The position numbers were made by a program, and so were the translations under genes. Below, in pieces: positions 10,311 to 20,794 of a stretch of 64,000 bases of DNA. Source of the DNA: Pholiota molesta (lineage: Eukaryota; Basidiomycota; Agaricomycetes; Agaricales; Strophariaceae); the NCBI GenBank assembly GCA_014925825.1, contig JACGCK010000208.1:1-64000 (forward strand), in the 5' to 3' direction. Each line of letters starts with the position of its first letter. Position 1 is the stretch's first letter. The notes beneath the pieces are model-generated. The model worked only from the letters and a program-made list of their open reading frames with translations. It did not search any database and was not told where the DNA came from.

Positions 10311-12997
10311 ATGGATCCCCCACCTGCTACCCAAATATCCGAGCCTGTTCCCAATATCTTTAAAAACAGTGATGGCTCTCCACTCCAGATCTTTGCAGAA
10401 GCAGGCCATATCCAAAATCGCCCACAGCTCGTGAGGCGACTAAAAGTAACTTTTCTGTTAATGATTCTTGTTGTAACTTAACTGAGCACGTTGTTGCAGA
10501 AATTTGGCGCCGCGATCTCCATCGATCCTAGGGACGCTCAGGTCATTCTTGTAAACCCTGAGTCAACTCAAGGCCGGCTCTTCGTTCGCAACTGGGGGCA
10601 TGATACAGACAAAGTTGTGCTGGATTCGGCGTGGGCGAAGAAGTGTTTTGAAGCTCAGAAAGCTTTACTAGAAGATGATGAATATGGAGGCTATCTGTTG
10701 ATGGATGATGGCCGGCCCCTCGAAGGAGATGAAAACGAGGAAAGTGAGGACGAAATCAAGCAGTCAGTATGTTTTGTTCACATGCGATGTCTAGGAACTA
10801 AGTCCTTATCTGCCTTGCACGTTAAGAAGTCCTTTGCCTACACCACGGGCAACCCCAATCGAACCTGTTCAATCGCGATTAAAGGCTGAACAACGGCCAT
10901 CCCCGATTCCTCTGAATCCGCCGTCTGCTAGGGTTTCTCCACACTTGCCAATTCCTGGACCCAGCATAACTCCTGAAGCACCAGCAGCAACCCCGACTTT
11001 TAATGGCATGGACATGGCAGCTATGGCCCAATTTATGCAGCAATTCGCTGCCCCGCCTCCACCTACGCAGCTTCCGCTTATGATGCAGCACCAGGCTGCT
11101 ATGCTCCAGATGTTTCCCTTCGCCAATCCTCAACAAAACATGCAAAATGATCCTTTCTGGCAAGCCGTGAGAGACACAATGATGAACAAAGGCCTGTATC
11201 CATCTCAGACACAACCGCCTCCGTCACAACTCCCACACAATATTTATTCTCAGCCATTGGCAACTTCTCCTGTTCAGCAGCAAGTGCTCCCCTTCCCTCC
11301 TGTACCTGCCGCCGGCGAGCCTCTAGATTATTATGCAGAGTCTTCCTCTCATCGATCGTCAGCAAAATCTAAAGAAAAACGCAGAGCCATGTCTCCATCG
11401 GCAAAACGTCGCAAGACGTCATCGGGCTCTTTTCAGGAAGCTAGTTCGCGTTCAAAGGCTGCAAAGACTAATGGCTCAACTATGGGACCTCCTGCTGACA
11501 GAAAATTATTCACGACGCGTTCGGGCAGGGAATTGGCATTCTTCGTTCAAGTCGGCGGGCACAATCGGTTTCAGCTTGTCCAAGATATCAAGGTAACAGC
11601 ACTCTACATTTTTGAGATATCGGCAGGTAGATTCTGACACTTTTATGGCAGAAAAATGGAGGCACCATCGTTAGCAATATCGCCGATGCCGACTATGTCA
11701 TCCTTTATCAAGTGCATGGGTATAGGACTGACAAGATGCACGAGAGTTTCTTGTACCAGGCACAGTCAGCAGATCTGCCTGCTGTTCCGGCGCGATTTGT
11801 GATTGATTGCATGGCGCAACGCACTCTGCTGGACCCAACACCTTATCTTTTTGAGCCTGGCAAGCATAAGCGCAAACGAGGCTTAGCCGCAAGGTCAATT
11901 TCCCCTATGAGTCCAGAATCGGAGGATGAGGACGATGTCGAAGAAATTTCGGATCGAGAAGCAAATTCATACCTTGAAGATAGGAAACGACATGATAAAC
12001 ACCAAGATTCAACAGTGGATCATGAAAACCTCAAAATATACATACCAGCGGAGAAAGACAGGACAGCTTCAACTCCATCAATAAAGGCGAGTACTAGTTC
12101 CAATGGCAACATAGCAAATGAGCCCTCGGCTCCAAAAAAAAAGCGTGGACGACCAAGGAAATATGATCCTACAACCACAAGTGCAGGGCCAAGGTCAATT
12201 TCGCTGAGTTACCCGCCATCGCCCAGAGTACCAGGAGCACATACTCAAGTTCCATATGGAAAAGGGTTCAAGTTTTCGCCGGAAGAAAATGAATTTGCTA
12301 CTGCATATGCCAAAGTCCTGATAGAGCGCGACTACACAATTTCCACGAGCGCCATAGGCAATGCAATGTACCAAAAAGTAAGCATACACCCACATCCTCT
12401 TTCTTTATATGTGAGTTAACGCAAAGACCTTAGCTCCCCCACCACACTCAGAAATCCTGGAGAGCCCACCTGCCGACATTGCTCGGCAGCAATCTCGATG
12501 AGTGGAGAAAACGTGCAGGCATAGCTTTCCGCAAGGCGCAGAGTGCCACACGAACTTCATCCTCTGGCACTCCGATAGCTTCAACCTTCACTCCGTCGAC
12601 TACTACATATGCGCAATATGCGCAGGTGTCCGACCCTGAGGAACCGCCGCCGTCTGCTCGTGTCACGGCGTCTGTATCCCCACCTATTCCCGAGTCCAGC
12701 AGAATCACAAATCAAGTCCTCCGAGATGCATATGAGGACGATCTTGGGATCATCTCTGCATTTTTCGCAGAGGGTAATGATGACCAGACTGAAACGGAAG
12801 AGGTCATCTGGGCCAAGTTGACTGCACAGGTACCTCTATTTGCTCCAGGAATTAGTTGTGTAAGTTTTATTAACTTGTGGTATTTGCAGGCCCGTTGTCA
12901 AACCGAAGCTACCTGGGAAGAGTTTTATCAGAAGCATAGCGAGGAGGTCCAAATTCGATATCAGAGCCTTATCGATGCACAAGCCTTGCAATCTTAA
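10311..12997 (+). CDS. BRCT / AT-hook / Myb-like protein resembling Rap1
   Basis: Likely exons: 10311-10445, 10500-10766, 10888-11592, 11652-12377, 12452-12829 and 12890-12997; about 772 aa. Residues about 10-110 form a first BRCT (QIFAEAGHIQNRPQLVRRLKK; VLDSAWAKKC). A Pro/Gln/Met-rich linker follows, then a second BRCT (LVQDIKKNGG, ADADYVILYQV, PARFVIDCMAQRTLL). An AT-hook (KKKRGRPRKYD) comes next, then a possible Myb-like helical region (FSPEENEFATAYAKVL; KKSWRAHLPTLL). The acidic C-terminus holds a second tryptophan helix set (TEATWEEFYQKH). This order recalls Rap1 telomere proteins (BRCT-Myb-C-terminal domain), but two BRCTs are unusual. Intron 2 (121 nt) is the weak point: only the acceptor at 10887 keeps phase. 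Confidence 0.72.
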
Positions 12998-13302
12998 GGG
13001 ACTTTTCTTTCCCGTTGTACTATACAAGTATCTACCACCGACTTTTAATTATCCGAAATCATTACACCTCCACCAGATGACCCTCAATTACCATCAGTCA
13101 GGTATTCCGGTATCTTGTGATAGGACAACCTCTAATGCACGAGCCCTTTCTTGGACACCAGTCCAGCACCAGTCCCACATAGAGATAACCTCGGCTTAGA
13201 ATTCCTTAGCTGTATGGGCCGCTGAGCCCAGGCATAATAAAGAGGTACTTAATGGAATGGTATGGGTTATATAGTATGATGATTTTTGAATTTGTAAGGA
13301 AG
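12998..13302. other. Short intergenic between convergent genes
   Basis: 3' flanks of the Rap1-like gene and the complex I subunit gene. Nothing else is seen. Confidence 0.6.
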
Positions 13303-13909
13303 CTAATCGCTCGACGGAGACCCTACTATGGGGGGTGGTGGTGTCTTGAAGAACCTCCTTCGCCTCTCCTCTCTTGTTTCTGATTGGTCACCCATGAGTT
13401 GGCCCGTGTAGTCGTATCCGCCTATCGTGCCACCCAGGAGAGCGCATCCGGCCAGTGCCATGGGTATAGAGCGTGCTAGATTCAATCCATGAGTATTTCA
13501 TGGCGCGCCGAAAGATAGACAGTATAGCGTACATCGTACACCAGCCAGGAATCCTGCAGCACATCCACCAGCAGCGCCGTTGAGAGCGTCGTTCTTCTCC
13601 CGTAGGTTGGCAACGTATGCCTCCGTGAACGCAAAGGTTCCTCCCATAGCGGCTGTTCAGTCAAAACAGACACTAGGTTAGACACACAATACGATATTGC
13701 AGAATGGTAGCATGCCGCGCACCAAAGAACCCGATTGTGCCTCCAGTCCTGGTCAGGATACCCATCGCGCCACGGTTGTGTTTGTCCAGCGCATTTTGCA
13801 CGGCGCTCAGGACAACACCGACGGTCCCAGACTGGAGTGTGACATTTGCGGCGTATTTAAGGACAGGTCGAGGCGTGTAGGTGGGGGCAGCGTCTGCTGC
13901 CTCTGACAT
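13303..13909 (-). CDS. Mitochondrial complex I accessory subunit NDUFA11/B14.7 (Tim17-like fold)
   Basis: Membrane-arm accessory subunit of NADH:ubiquinone oxidoreductase in the inner mitochondrial membrane, counterpart of the Neurospora 21.3-kDa subunit. Exons: 13723-13909, 13533-13652 and 13303-13475; 159 aa. The Tim17/Tim22-type pattern of small-residue membrane segments is visible: QSGTVGVVLSAVQNAL, GAMGILTRTGGTIGFF, GAAGGCAAGFLAGVRSRS and MALAGCALLGGTIGGYDY. For exon 2 I chose the donor at 13532 because it yields the family-typical GVRSRSIP junction; an in-phase donor a few codons upstream also exists. The ATG overlaps an ATG on the other strand in the 4-base word CATG. Confidence 0.82.
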
Positions 13910-14030
13910 GGTCGTTTTTCGAACGGCGGAGAGCGGATTGGACGAACGGGATACAGGTGATCGACTGCCTTTTTCGGACTCGAACCGACGCGATCTGTTC
14001 TCACCTCCAACGTCTTCCGCGCAGACGTCC

Positions 14031-16389
14031 ATGTCCAACCCGCAACCTGGATACGACAAACAGGAAGAGGACCACGAGGAGGAGTATCGTCCGTGGTACA
14101 TCCATCCCGAAAACCCACACCCATTCAAGCTCGTTCGGAAAATAAATGTTGGTCTCGTTCTGTTCTGGAGCTCGACTGCCTCGCGACAAAATGAGATTGA
14201 TCTACTCATCAGCTAGGAAAACCAGACGCACCTGCCTTTCGCGCGCTCGCTATTTTTCCTTGGGACTCTGACTCTCTGAATAAACTGTGGAATGGCCATC
14301 ACTATTCGCCTGAAGCTCAGAATCTCTGGCAAAATGTTATCGCTGAATACTGGGATGCGGTTGCTGTTACCTCTGATTACTCGCTTTATATATTCTGGAC
14401 TCAGCAAAAGAGATCTCCATTATCTGTTAAGCTGCCTGAGGTATGCTGACGTACCCTCTTAGCTCGTCTTGCTTCCTCAGTCTTTGCATGTATTCAGGAC
14501 ACGCAGAAACTCCTCGAAACTGACAAGATGTGTGTATCATGGGCAATAAGCCAAAACGAGCCATTGGATCCGCTTGTCCTCTTTTCTCGAGGAAGTTTAT
14601 TGTATACCTACAGCCCCGTACGCAAGGGAATCCGAGGGTACATTCGCGGTCATGGTGGTGTACGTATACGCCATCATAACATTGGACATTATAGCTGAAA
14701 CAAATCTTAAAACAGGCCATTACATCCATAGCTGTGCACCCAACCAACCCACATCTGACATGCACAACATCGCGCGACTACTCCACGCGCATCTACAACC
14801 TCGATCTAGACGCAGATATACCTGTACCGACCTCTGTGGCAAAGACAACAAAGGCGAAGGATGAAAAAGTGGACAATCCCGTCTGGCCACCAAATCTGAA
14901 ACCGAGTCTGGCTGGTGCAGCCCATGGACTGCGACTTCCTATATCGGAACAGGAGGGCATGGGCAAGGGTAGGTGTATTTGTGTGTTAATGGGCGGACGA
15001 TCCGGCGGGCATCAAGCCGCTGTATTGGCTGCTGTAAGTTCAAAGAAGTTTAAGATATGCTCTATTGCTGATGAATTTATGTAGGCTTTCCATCCCAGTC
15101 TCCCCATTATTGCCACATCTGGGGTGAATGTTACGTTATTATTTTCCTTTTTTGCGTCACCGCTGACGACGCAACTTAATAGATGGACAGAGCGGTCAAA
15201 ATCTGGCCAGTACGACCGATTTCAGAGACTATGATCAAGCGTGAGGACAAACCGCTGTTCAGTAGCACGAGAGTGCACAAAGCACGCGTTATGTCTATTT
15301 CATGGTGCGACATATAATATAGCTATACTTTATACATGACTGACGGTCTTTCATAGGTTGCAGGATGATCTTTTGTTGACGCATAGTGCTCCAGCCATAA
15401 TGCGCAAAGACCCCGACAATCCATCTGCCAAAGAAACCTATATCGAAGCAGGAGAGCTAACCATATGGCGCTGGTTGAGCCTCTTTCGTTTCTTCCCAAA
15501 TGATGAGATTCATATGTCCAATTTGCGTGGCATATCTTCAGTAAGTAACTTTTTGTTCCTTCTATTTGGTAGCAATCGTGTTTACCACAAATTTCGGATC
15601 CTTTATAGGACTTTCAGGAAAGTTGTAAGTCTCACAAGCCAACAGCACGCCAATAAATCATATTAACGCCTACTACCTACAGCATCGTTCAAAGTAATCT
15701 CGACACACGCCTTCCCACCCGTCCCATCGCAATTTTTCGCCCCACATCTTAGCTTATACCACACCCCGATCCACGACCCGCTCATCCTCCTGCTCTACCC
15801 CAACAGCACCACCTTCATCCTCTTCAATGTCAAATTCATGAAACCCCGCACGCCGTACCCCTTCCCGCGCAACGTCACCGAGACGCTGCTAGGCACCGCC
15901 AACGCCCCAGCGCCGCCCCCGCCGCCGCCGCCAACGACCCAAGCGCCCGACACCTCGGCACCGGATCCGAATCATCCGTTCGCCATTCCCGAGACGCAAC
16001 CCCAGACGACGACAGCAGCCACGGCGGACATACCGATATACGCCCTGCGCGTCAGCGGGCCCGACGGAGAGCTCGACAACGCCGATGACGACGACGACGA
16101 CAACGATGATGATGACGGCAGCGAGAAAGGGCCGGCGGCGGGCGCAGAGGAGGAGGAAGACGAGGGGCAGGGGGACTTCGAGGAGGACGACGGCGAGCCG
16201 CTGGTCGTCCTCCGCCGGCCTGCCGTCGCGGTGCCGCCGATCCACGGGTGGATCATCGGTGTCGAGGCGCGCGAGGGCGAGCGGGACGCGGGGAGGAAGG
16301 TGGTGGGGTGTGCGATGGGCGTCGGGGGCCGGATTGTGGTGGGCGTCGGGACGCAGGGCAGTGTGTGGGTGTGGAGGAATGATGGGTGA
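14031..16389 (+). CDS. EED/ESC-like WD40 protein, candidate Polycomb PRC2 subunit
   Basis: Nine exons: 14031-14147, 14213-14440, 14498-14659, 14716-15033, 15085-15123, 15183-15304, 15357-15540, 15609-15624 and 15683-16389; phases agree; 630 aa. The WD40 blades read like EED: YSPVRKGIRGYIRGHGG, then ITSIAVHPTNPHL with SRDYSTRIYNL, then LMGGRSGGHQAAVL with AFHPSLPIIATSGMDRAVKIW, then REDKPLFSSTRVHKARVMSISWL and a closing repeat VVGVGTQGSVWVW. In PRC2, EED binds H3K27me3 and activates the methyltransferase. An insert near residues 430-590 is Pro-rich then acidic (long Asp/Glu runs) and not family-typical. The 121-bp gap to the complex I gene makes a shared promoter. EED identity is inferred from blade motifs; a different WD40 family cannot be excluded. 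Confidence 0.68.
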
Positions 16390-17854
16390 TGTGCGCGGAG
16401 GAGAAAGGTGATTTTTGGCATTTTACCTTTAGTGTTATGGGCGTTGCCCATATACAGATGAGCATGGGATCTAGAGAGGCGGTGTTGACGTGTATTCGTA
16501 TGTTCCTTGCAATTGTACTCAAATTTAACGCGCTGTATATATATGTAGATTTTTTTCCAACTACTCTTTGCTGCATAGAACACCCTTGACATGTTTTTTT
16601 TTATCCCGACTTTGGAAAGAATGCATATACTACAATAGCTATCATTCGAGGTTATTTCCATGACATAGCAAGGAACAGTTCTCGCACATATGAAAGGAGA
16701 GTCGTGAAGTTTCATTCAACATATATATTCTACTAGTAATATGTTTGTTTACAATAAGAGCCAACAGGGGTACCTTTCGATGGAAGGGCAGTACACCAGG
16801 GCAATGCCAAAAGGTGTTGTATGTACATGTCCGTGGTATGCAATAAGAGAAAAGAGGCGATGCAAATGCAAGGGATGTATGTACAAATGGAAGCACAATG
16901 AGATGTAGAAGCAGAAAGGATGATGTCCATGAAAGCAATGCAAGTGGTGTGGAGGAAGGAAAAGATATGCGTATGGTTCATGATAAATGAAGATGCGATG
17001 TATATAATGCAATGCTGAGGACGGCCATGCTACGTGGAAAAAGAAAACGCCCGGGAAAGGAAAAAAGAAGAATGCGGCTCGTGGATGGTATATCGTGTCA
17101 GAACAATCTATCTATCTATGTAATAAGAAAAATTGGAAGAAGATGGATGCCAAATATATGAAATGAATACCATGTAACGAATCGCGTCCATTCGGCAGTC
17201 GTCCCGACGTCAGATGGAGACGTTCCGAATAGCGCATAACCCAATAAACAAAATACCAAAATACCCTGAAGGAGGTCTTGATACAGGAACGGTGCGAGCG
17301 AGTACAAGGCAATGTGGATCGCTCGTGGACCTGCGATTTTGTTTCATCCGCCACAACGTGCAAGACCAGCAAGATGCGCCATCGGTGGCGTCAAGGTACT
17401 GGAGCATTTTGCACCTGCAGCTGGGGCGATGTGTTGGAGAGCGTGCACCCGACAACGTGGGCGGCAGGGTTGCCACCAGTGCCATGACGAAGTGGGCTTT
17501 GGGTTTCGCGGCACTTTCGTACACGTGGTGGTGGTGTGCCCTGTGTCGTTTGGTTTCGTCGTTGGAGCAAGTATGATTATGGGCGAGACTAATTTCTGAT
17601 TTAGAGAGTGTAGGGGGTGCGTAGGTGGATCGATGAACGGGACATCGGCGGTGGGTGTGATATGAATACAGTGCGAGATGCGCGGAGACCAGGCAGATGA
17701 GGCAGACGGTGCGCGATGCCGATAAGGATACAACTCAGAAATACTAGAGAAAAAAACGGCAAAAGTCAGATCTGGTATGGTTTGAAGGTTGAAGGAGGCG
17801 ACCAAGTAGATGTACTAGTACTCAGTACCAGCAACACCCAGGGAAGAAGCCTAT
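16390..17854. other. 1.46-kb intergenic region without a clear gene
   Basis: Low-complexity A/G-rich plus-strand sequence with several short minus-strand frames lacking protein-family character. The minus-strand gene that follows may end in a spliced 3' exon here (AAG|GTGAGC near 17866), but I cannot place a supported acceptor. Confidence 0.5.
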
Positions 17855-18586
17855 TCAACGAGAAATATTGCTCACCCTTAGAGGAGCCATCTGCATCGGA
17901 CGATGTCCAGACTGCGGCGGCATGACAAAGTATCCAGGGTTCATCTGCGGCGGATACGCCCCACCCGCAGCAGGCCCATACTGGTACGCAGGCGACACAG
18001 GCGGCGACGCGACGTAATACCCGCGCGAGCGCGACGTCGTCGACGAGTGCGAGTGCGCGTGCGCGTGCGAGCTGCGGTGCCGGCGGTGCGGCGACGGCGG
18101 CTTGTACAGGTACTGCAGCATGTGCGGGGACGGCGCGCCCATCTGCGGCGCGTACGCGGGGTGCTGCTGCGGCGCGTACGCCATGCCCATCCCGGGGCTG
18201 ACGAGCGGCGTCGGGCCCGGGCCTGCGCCGTACTCGTCCGACGACACGGACTCCGGGCTTGGGGGCGGCATGTACATCGGGCGTTGGGGCGCCTGCAGCG
18301 GGGCGCGCGCGCCGTAGTACGCCGCGCCGCCCATCTGTGGCGCTGGGTATTGCGGGTGCAGCCCGGGAAGGGGCAGCGGCGGGGGAGGGGGCGCCTTGCG
18401 CAGGCGCTGCTGCTGCTGCTGCTGCTGGCCGGACGACGGGTGCGGGGGCGACGCGGGGGGGCTGGGCCCGACGGCGTTCTCGAAGGCGGGCCTGTGGTGC
18501 TCCGTGTTGTCGACCCAGTTGGCGATGCGAGTCTGGGTGGCGAGGTAGCGGTCGTACGCCTCTGGGGAGTAATCGTATTCCGTCAT
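17855..18586 (-). CDS. Proline/glutamine/histidine-rich protein of unknown function
   Basis: An open frame of 243 codons plus stop from the ATG at 18586. The first 40 residues look ordered and acidic (MTEYDYSPEAYDRYLATQTRI, then NWVDNTEHHRPAFENAVGP). The rest is low complexity: a run of seven Gln, Pro runs, repeated PQMGAP/APQ words, a His/Ser/Arg stretch (RRHRSSHAHAHSH) and Tyr-Pro-Gly-rich repeats. No known domain is recognised. A GT donor lies at AAG|GTGAGC just before the stop, so the true C-terminus may be spliced elsewhere. Such sequences are common in intrinsically disordered fungal proteins; no role is proposed. Confidence 0.55.
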   Translation of the reverse strand: MTEYDYSPEAYDRYLATQTRIANWVDNTEHHRPAFENAVGPSPPASPPHPSSGQQQQQQQRLRKAPPPPPLPLPGLHPQYPAPQMGGAAYYGARAPLQAPQRPMYMPPPSPESVSSDEYGAGPGPTPLVSPGMGMAYAPQQHPAYAPQMGAPSPHMLQYLYKPPSPHRRHRSSHAHAHSHSSTTSRSRGYYVASPPVSPAYQYGPAAGGAYPPQMNPGYFVMPPQSGHRPMQMAPLRVSNISR

Positions 18587-19345
18587 ATCGAATCGAATCG
18601 GTCGACGATATCGATGGGCTGCGCGAGAGAGGAGGAGAAGGAGGGCGGAGAGAGGAGAGAGAAGAATTGGGGAAAGCGCGGGGGCTGGGGAATCGCCGAA
18701 CAAGGACGAATGGAGCCTTTTATAGCGAGTCGGGTTCGGTCGCCTGGCGACCGGAGCGGAGAGAGGCTCTGTTTGCGGAACAAGGCAGTTGAACGCATCG
18801 TAAGTTCAGGAATCAGCGTCATATCAACGGGGCAGTGCAGAGTGCACCGGATCTAGCCCACAGAGGCGACGCACGACCTCGCATGACTAGCAGCACATCC
18901 CTGCACAACACCCTCACATCATCCACAGTGCACCCAGCAACGCACATCTTCCGAGTCTTCGCAACTACCACCCACTTATCAATGCTTTTGTTCACTTTTT
19001 GTTAGCTGCATTCCAATCAATCCGATTCTTGAATTAAGAAAATAGCCACGACTATCGACTGGCGATCGACGCCTCGTATGTAAGTAGATACAACAAAATA
19101 CACTAATGAAAAGGGACCAGCGTCATCCAGCCACGCGCAGCAACATATCTAAGCAAGTATAAAAAAACACGCTCCTTCCATTGCATCAAAACGACAACAA
19201 TAACTCATTTACCCTGGAACCAGTGCTACAACAAAAAAAAATTGACGACAGCGTGGGTCAGCATATCAATTATCCTTGGAGAAGACACCGTCATGCGCAG
19301 CTGGCAATGACCCGGACTCACCAATACAGAGTACCCGTAGCTGCT
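18587..19345. other. Intergenic between the Pro-rich gene and the KEP-like gene
   Basis: Promoter of the Pro-rich gene on the left and 3' flank of the repeat-peptide gene on the right. No gene seen. The plus-strand frame entering from 19181 is an artefact of the 63-bp repeats. Confidence 0.6.
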
Positions 19346-20301
19346 TTAGTAGGGCACAATCGTTCCCTGGGGGGATTTGACCGGGTCTTCCGCGGGGATC
19401 TGGCGGCGGGCGTAGGGCACAATCTGGCCATTGGGCGCCTTGACGGCGTCTTCCGCGGGGATCTGGCGCTTGCTGTAGGGCTCGATGGTGCCGTTGGGGG
19501 CCTTTACTGCCTCCTCCGCTGGGATCTGGCGACGAGAGTAGGGCACGATCGTTCCCTGGGGCGACTTGACGGGGTCCTCAGCGGGGATCTGGCGCTTGGC
19601 GTAGGGCACAATCGTTCCTTGAGGCGACTTGACGGGGTCTTCCGCAGGGATCTGGCGACGAGAGTACGGAACGATCTTGCCATCGGGCGCCTTGACGGCC
19701 TCTTCCGCGGGGATCTGGCGCTTGCTGTACGGGACGATCTGGCCGTTGGGCGCCTTGACGGCTACCTCCGCCGGAATCTGACGACGACTGTAGGGCACAA
19801 TCGTTCCTTGAGGGGATTTGACGGGGTCCTCGGCGGGGATTTGGCGACGCGCGTAGGGCACGATCTGGCCGTTGGGCGCCTTGACGGCGTCCTCCTCAGG
19901 AATCTGCCTCTTGGCGTAGGGAACGATCTGGCCATTGGGGCTTTTGACGGGGTCTTCGGCGGGGATCTGGCGACGAGAGTAGGGCACGATTGTTCCCTGC
20001 GGCGATTTTACTGGGTCCTCGGCGGGAATTTGGCGCTTGGAATAGACGGGGATGGTCTCCAGAGGGTCAAGAGAGCGCGCAGCGAGGTCTGCGTCGCGCA
20101 TGGCAACCTAGGAGAAGGGAGGAATCATAACGTGTCAGATGCATGACGGAACAAAGTTGGATAGATGAGCGCGAAAGATGGATAGATGGCGCGGAAAAAA
20201 AGATGGCAACGTACCCTCATAGGCATGGGGATGGTGGCGGCGAGCGCCTGGCCGGCGAAGACCAGCGTCAGAAGAGCGACAAATGCGGTGCGGGAAAACA
20301 T
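19346..20301 (-). CDS. Secreted kexin-processed repeat-peptide precursor (KEP-like)
   Basis: Two exons: 20215-20301 and 19346-20107; 282 aa. The start is a textbook signal peptide (MFSRTAFVALLTLVFAGQALA, then ATIP). A short pro-region ending VYSKR is followed by eleven tandem units of 21 residues. Each begins QIP(A/E)E, continues with VKSPQG or VKAPNG, ends (T/Q/K)I(V/E)PY plus S or A, and closes with KR or RR. The last unit ends at PY and the stop. Kex2 cuts after KR/RR in the Golgi, so about eleven near-identical peptides of 18-19 residues would be secreted. Their N-terminal Gln could cyclise to pyroglutamate. No Cys is present. Related designs are alpha-factor, Ustilago Rep1 and fungal KEP/dikaritin precursors. 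No UstY-type or other tailoring gene is adjacent. An AATAAATA element lies about 260 bp upstream. Confidence 0.88.
19349..20032 (-). repeat. Eleven tandem 63-bp coding repeats
   Basis: The repeat array of the precursor: ten full 63-bp units and a final 54-bp unit. Two unit types are interspersed (SPQG-type and APNG-type), and KR and RR sites alternate irregularly (five KR counting the pro-region, six RR). Identical units are not simply neighbours, which suggests past unequal exchange or conversion. Confidence 0.93.
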
Positions 20302-20794
20302 GGTTGGAAGTGAAATGGTAAAGAAAGTCGAGTTGCGTAGGCTGGCGACGAAAATAAAAGAGTATTGAAGGGGTGTTGTTGTAGAACTTGCAAAAAGAGG
20401 CTCCAAGTCGGATAGGGCACGCCGGGCGCCGAGCTTGTAGAACGAAAAACTAGAATTACGAAAGGGTCAGCGGGGACAGCGAGACGGAAGGGACATGCTT
20501 ACAGGAAGGAAAGGAAGAAGGGGGAAGAAGGGAACAGGTGGCGGAATGGCAGACGGTGTATTTATTCAACGGGGGTCATTGGAGACGACTGATAGATGAT
20601 GGTCGCGACCCGTGCTAAGAAAAGAATGCAACACCATATTTTTAGACACACACGTGATGGCGACTTTTTTGGCCGTCGGCCTGATCCCAGCTTGCACAAC
20701 GACTCAATCATCCTGCAGCATTCTGCCAGGCAGTGTCTGTTCTCTCTCTTCTGGTGAACTGTCGGCGTTGGTTCTCTGATACCCTACCAACAAG
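20302..20794. other. Divergent promoter region of the KEP-like gene and ESF1
   Basis: 493 bp between two outward-facing start codons. It includes the AATAAATA box (about 20559-20567, minus sense). No gene is seen. Confidence 0.55.

Noticed and set aside
16642..17805. Several 80-150-codon minus frames
   Set aside because: Overlapping, mutually inconsistent frames in low-complexity sequence with no domain or convincing splice structure.
19349..20032. CRISPR-like or non-coding satellite array
   Set aside because: The 63-bp period is an exact codon multiple in an open frame with a signal peptide; this is a eukaryotic coding repeat.
19181..20146. A 321-codon plus-strand frame with repeated Gly-Arg-Leu-Asp words
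   Set aside because: It is the antisense shadow of the 63-bp periodic repeats. It lacks a signal peptide or family match, while the minus strand has a signal peptide, an intron and dibasic sites.
19346..20301. Mating pheromone precursor
   Set aside because: Basidiomycete pheromones are short, CaaX-terminated and lack a signal peptide; this ends in PY and has a signal peptide and many dibasic sites.
19346..20301. Dikaritin (ustiloxin-type) RiPP cluster
   Set aside because: The precursor layout is compatible, but no UstY-type, tyrosinase or peptidase gene lies nearby in the window; kept only as an alternative.
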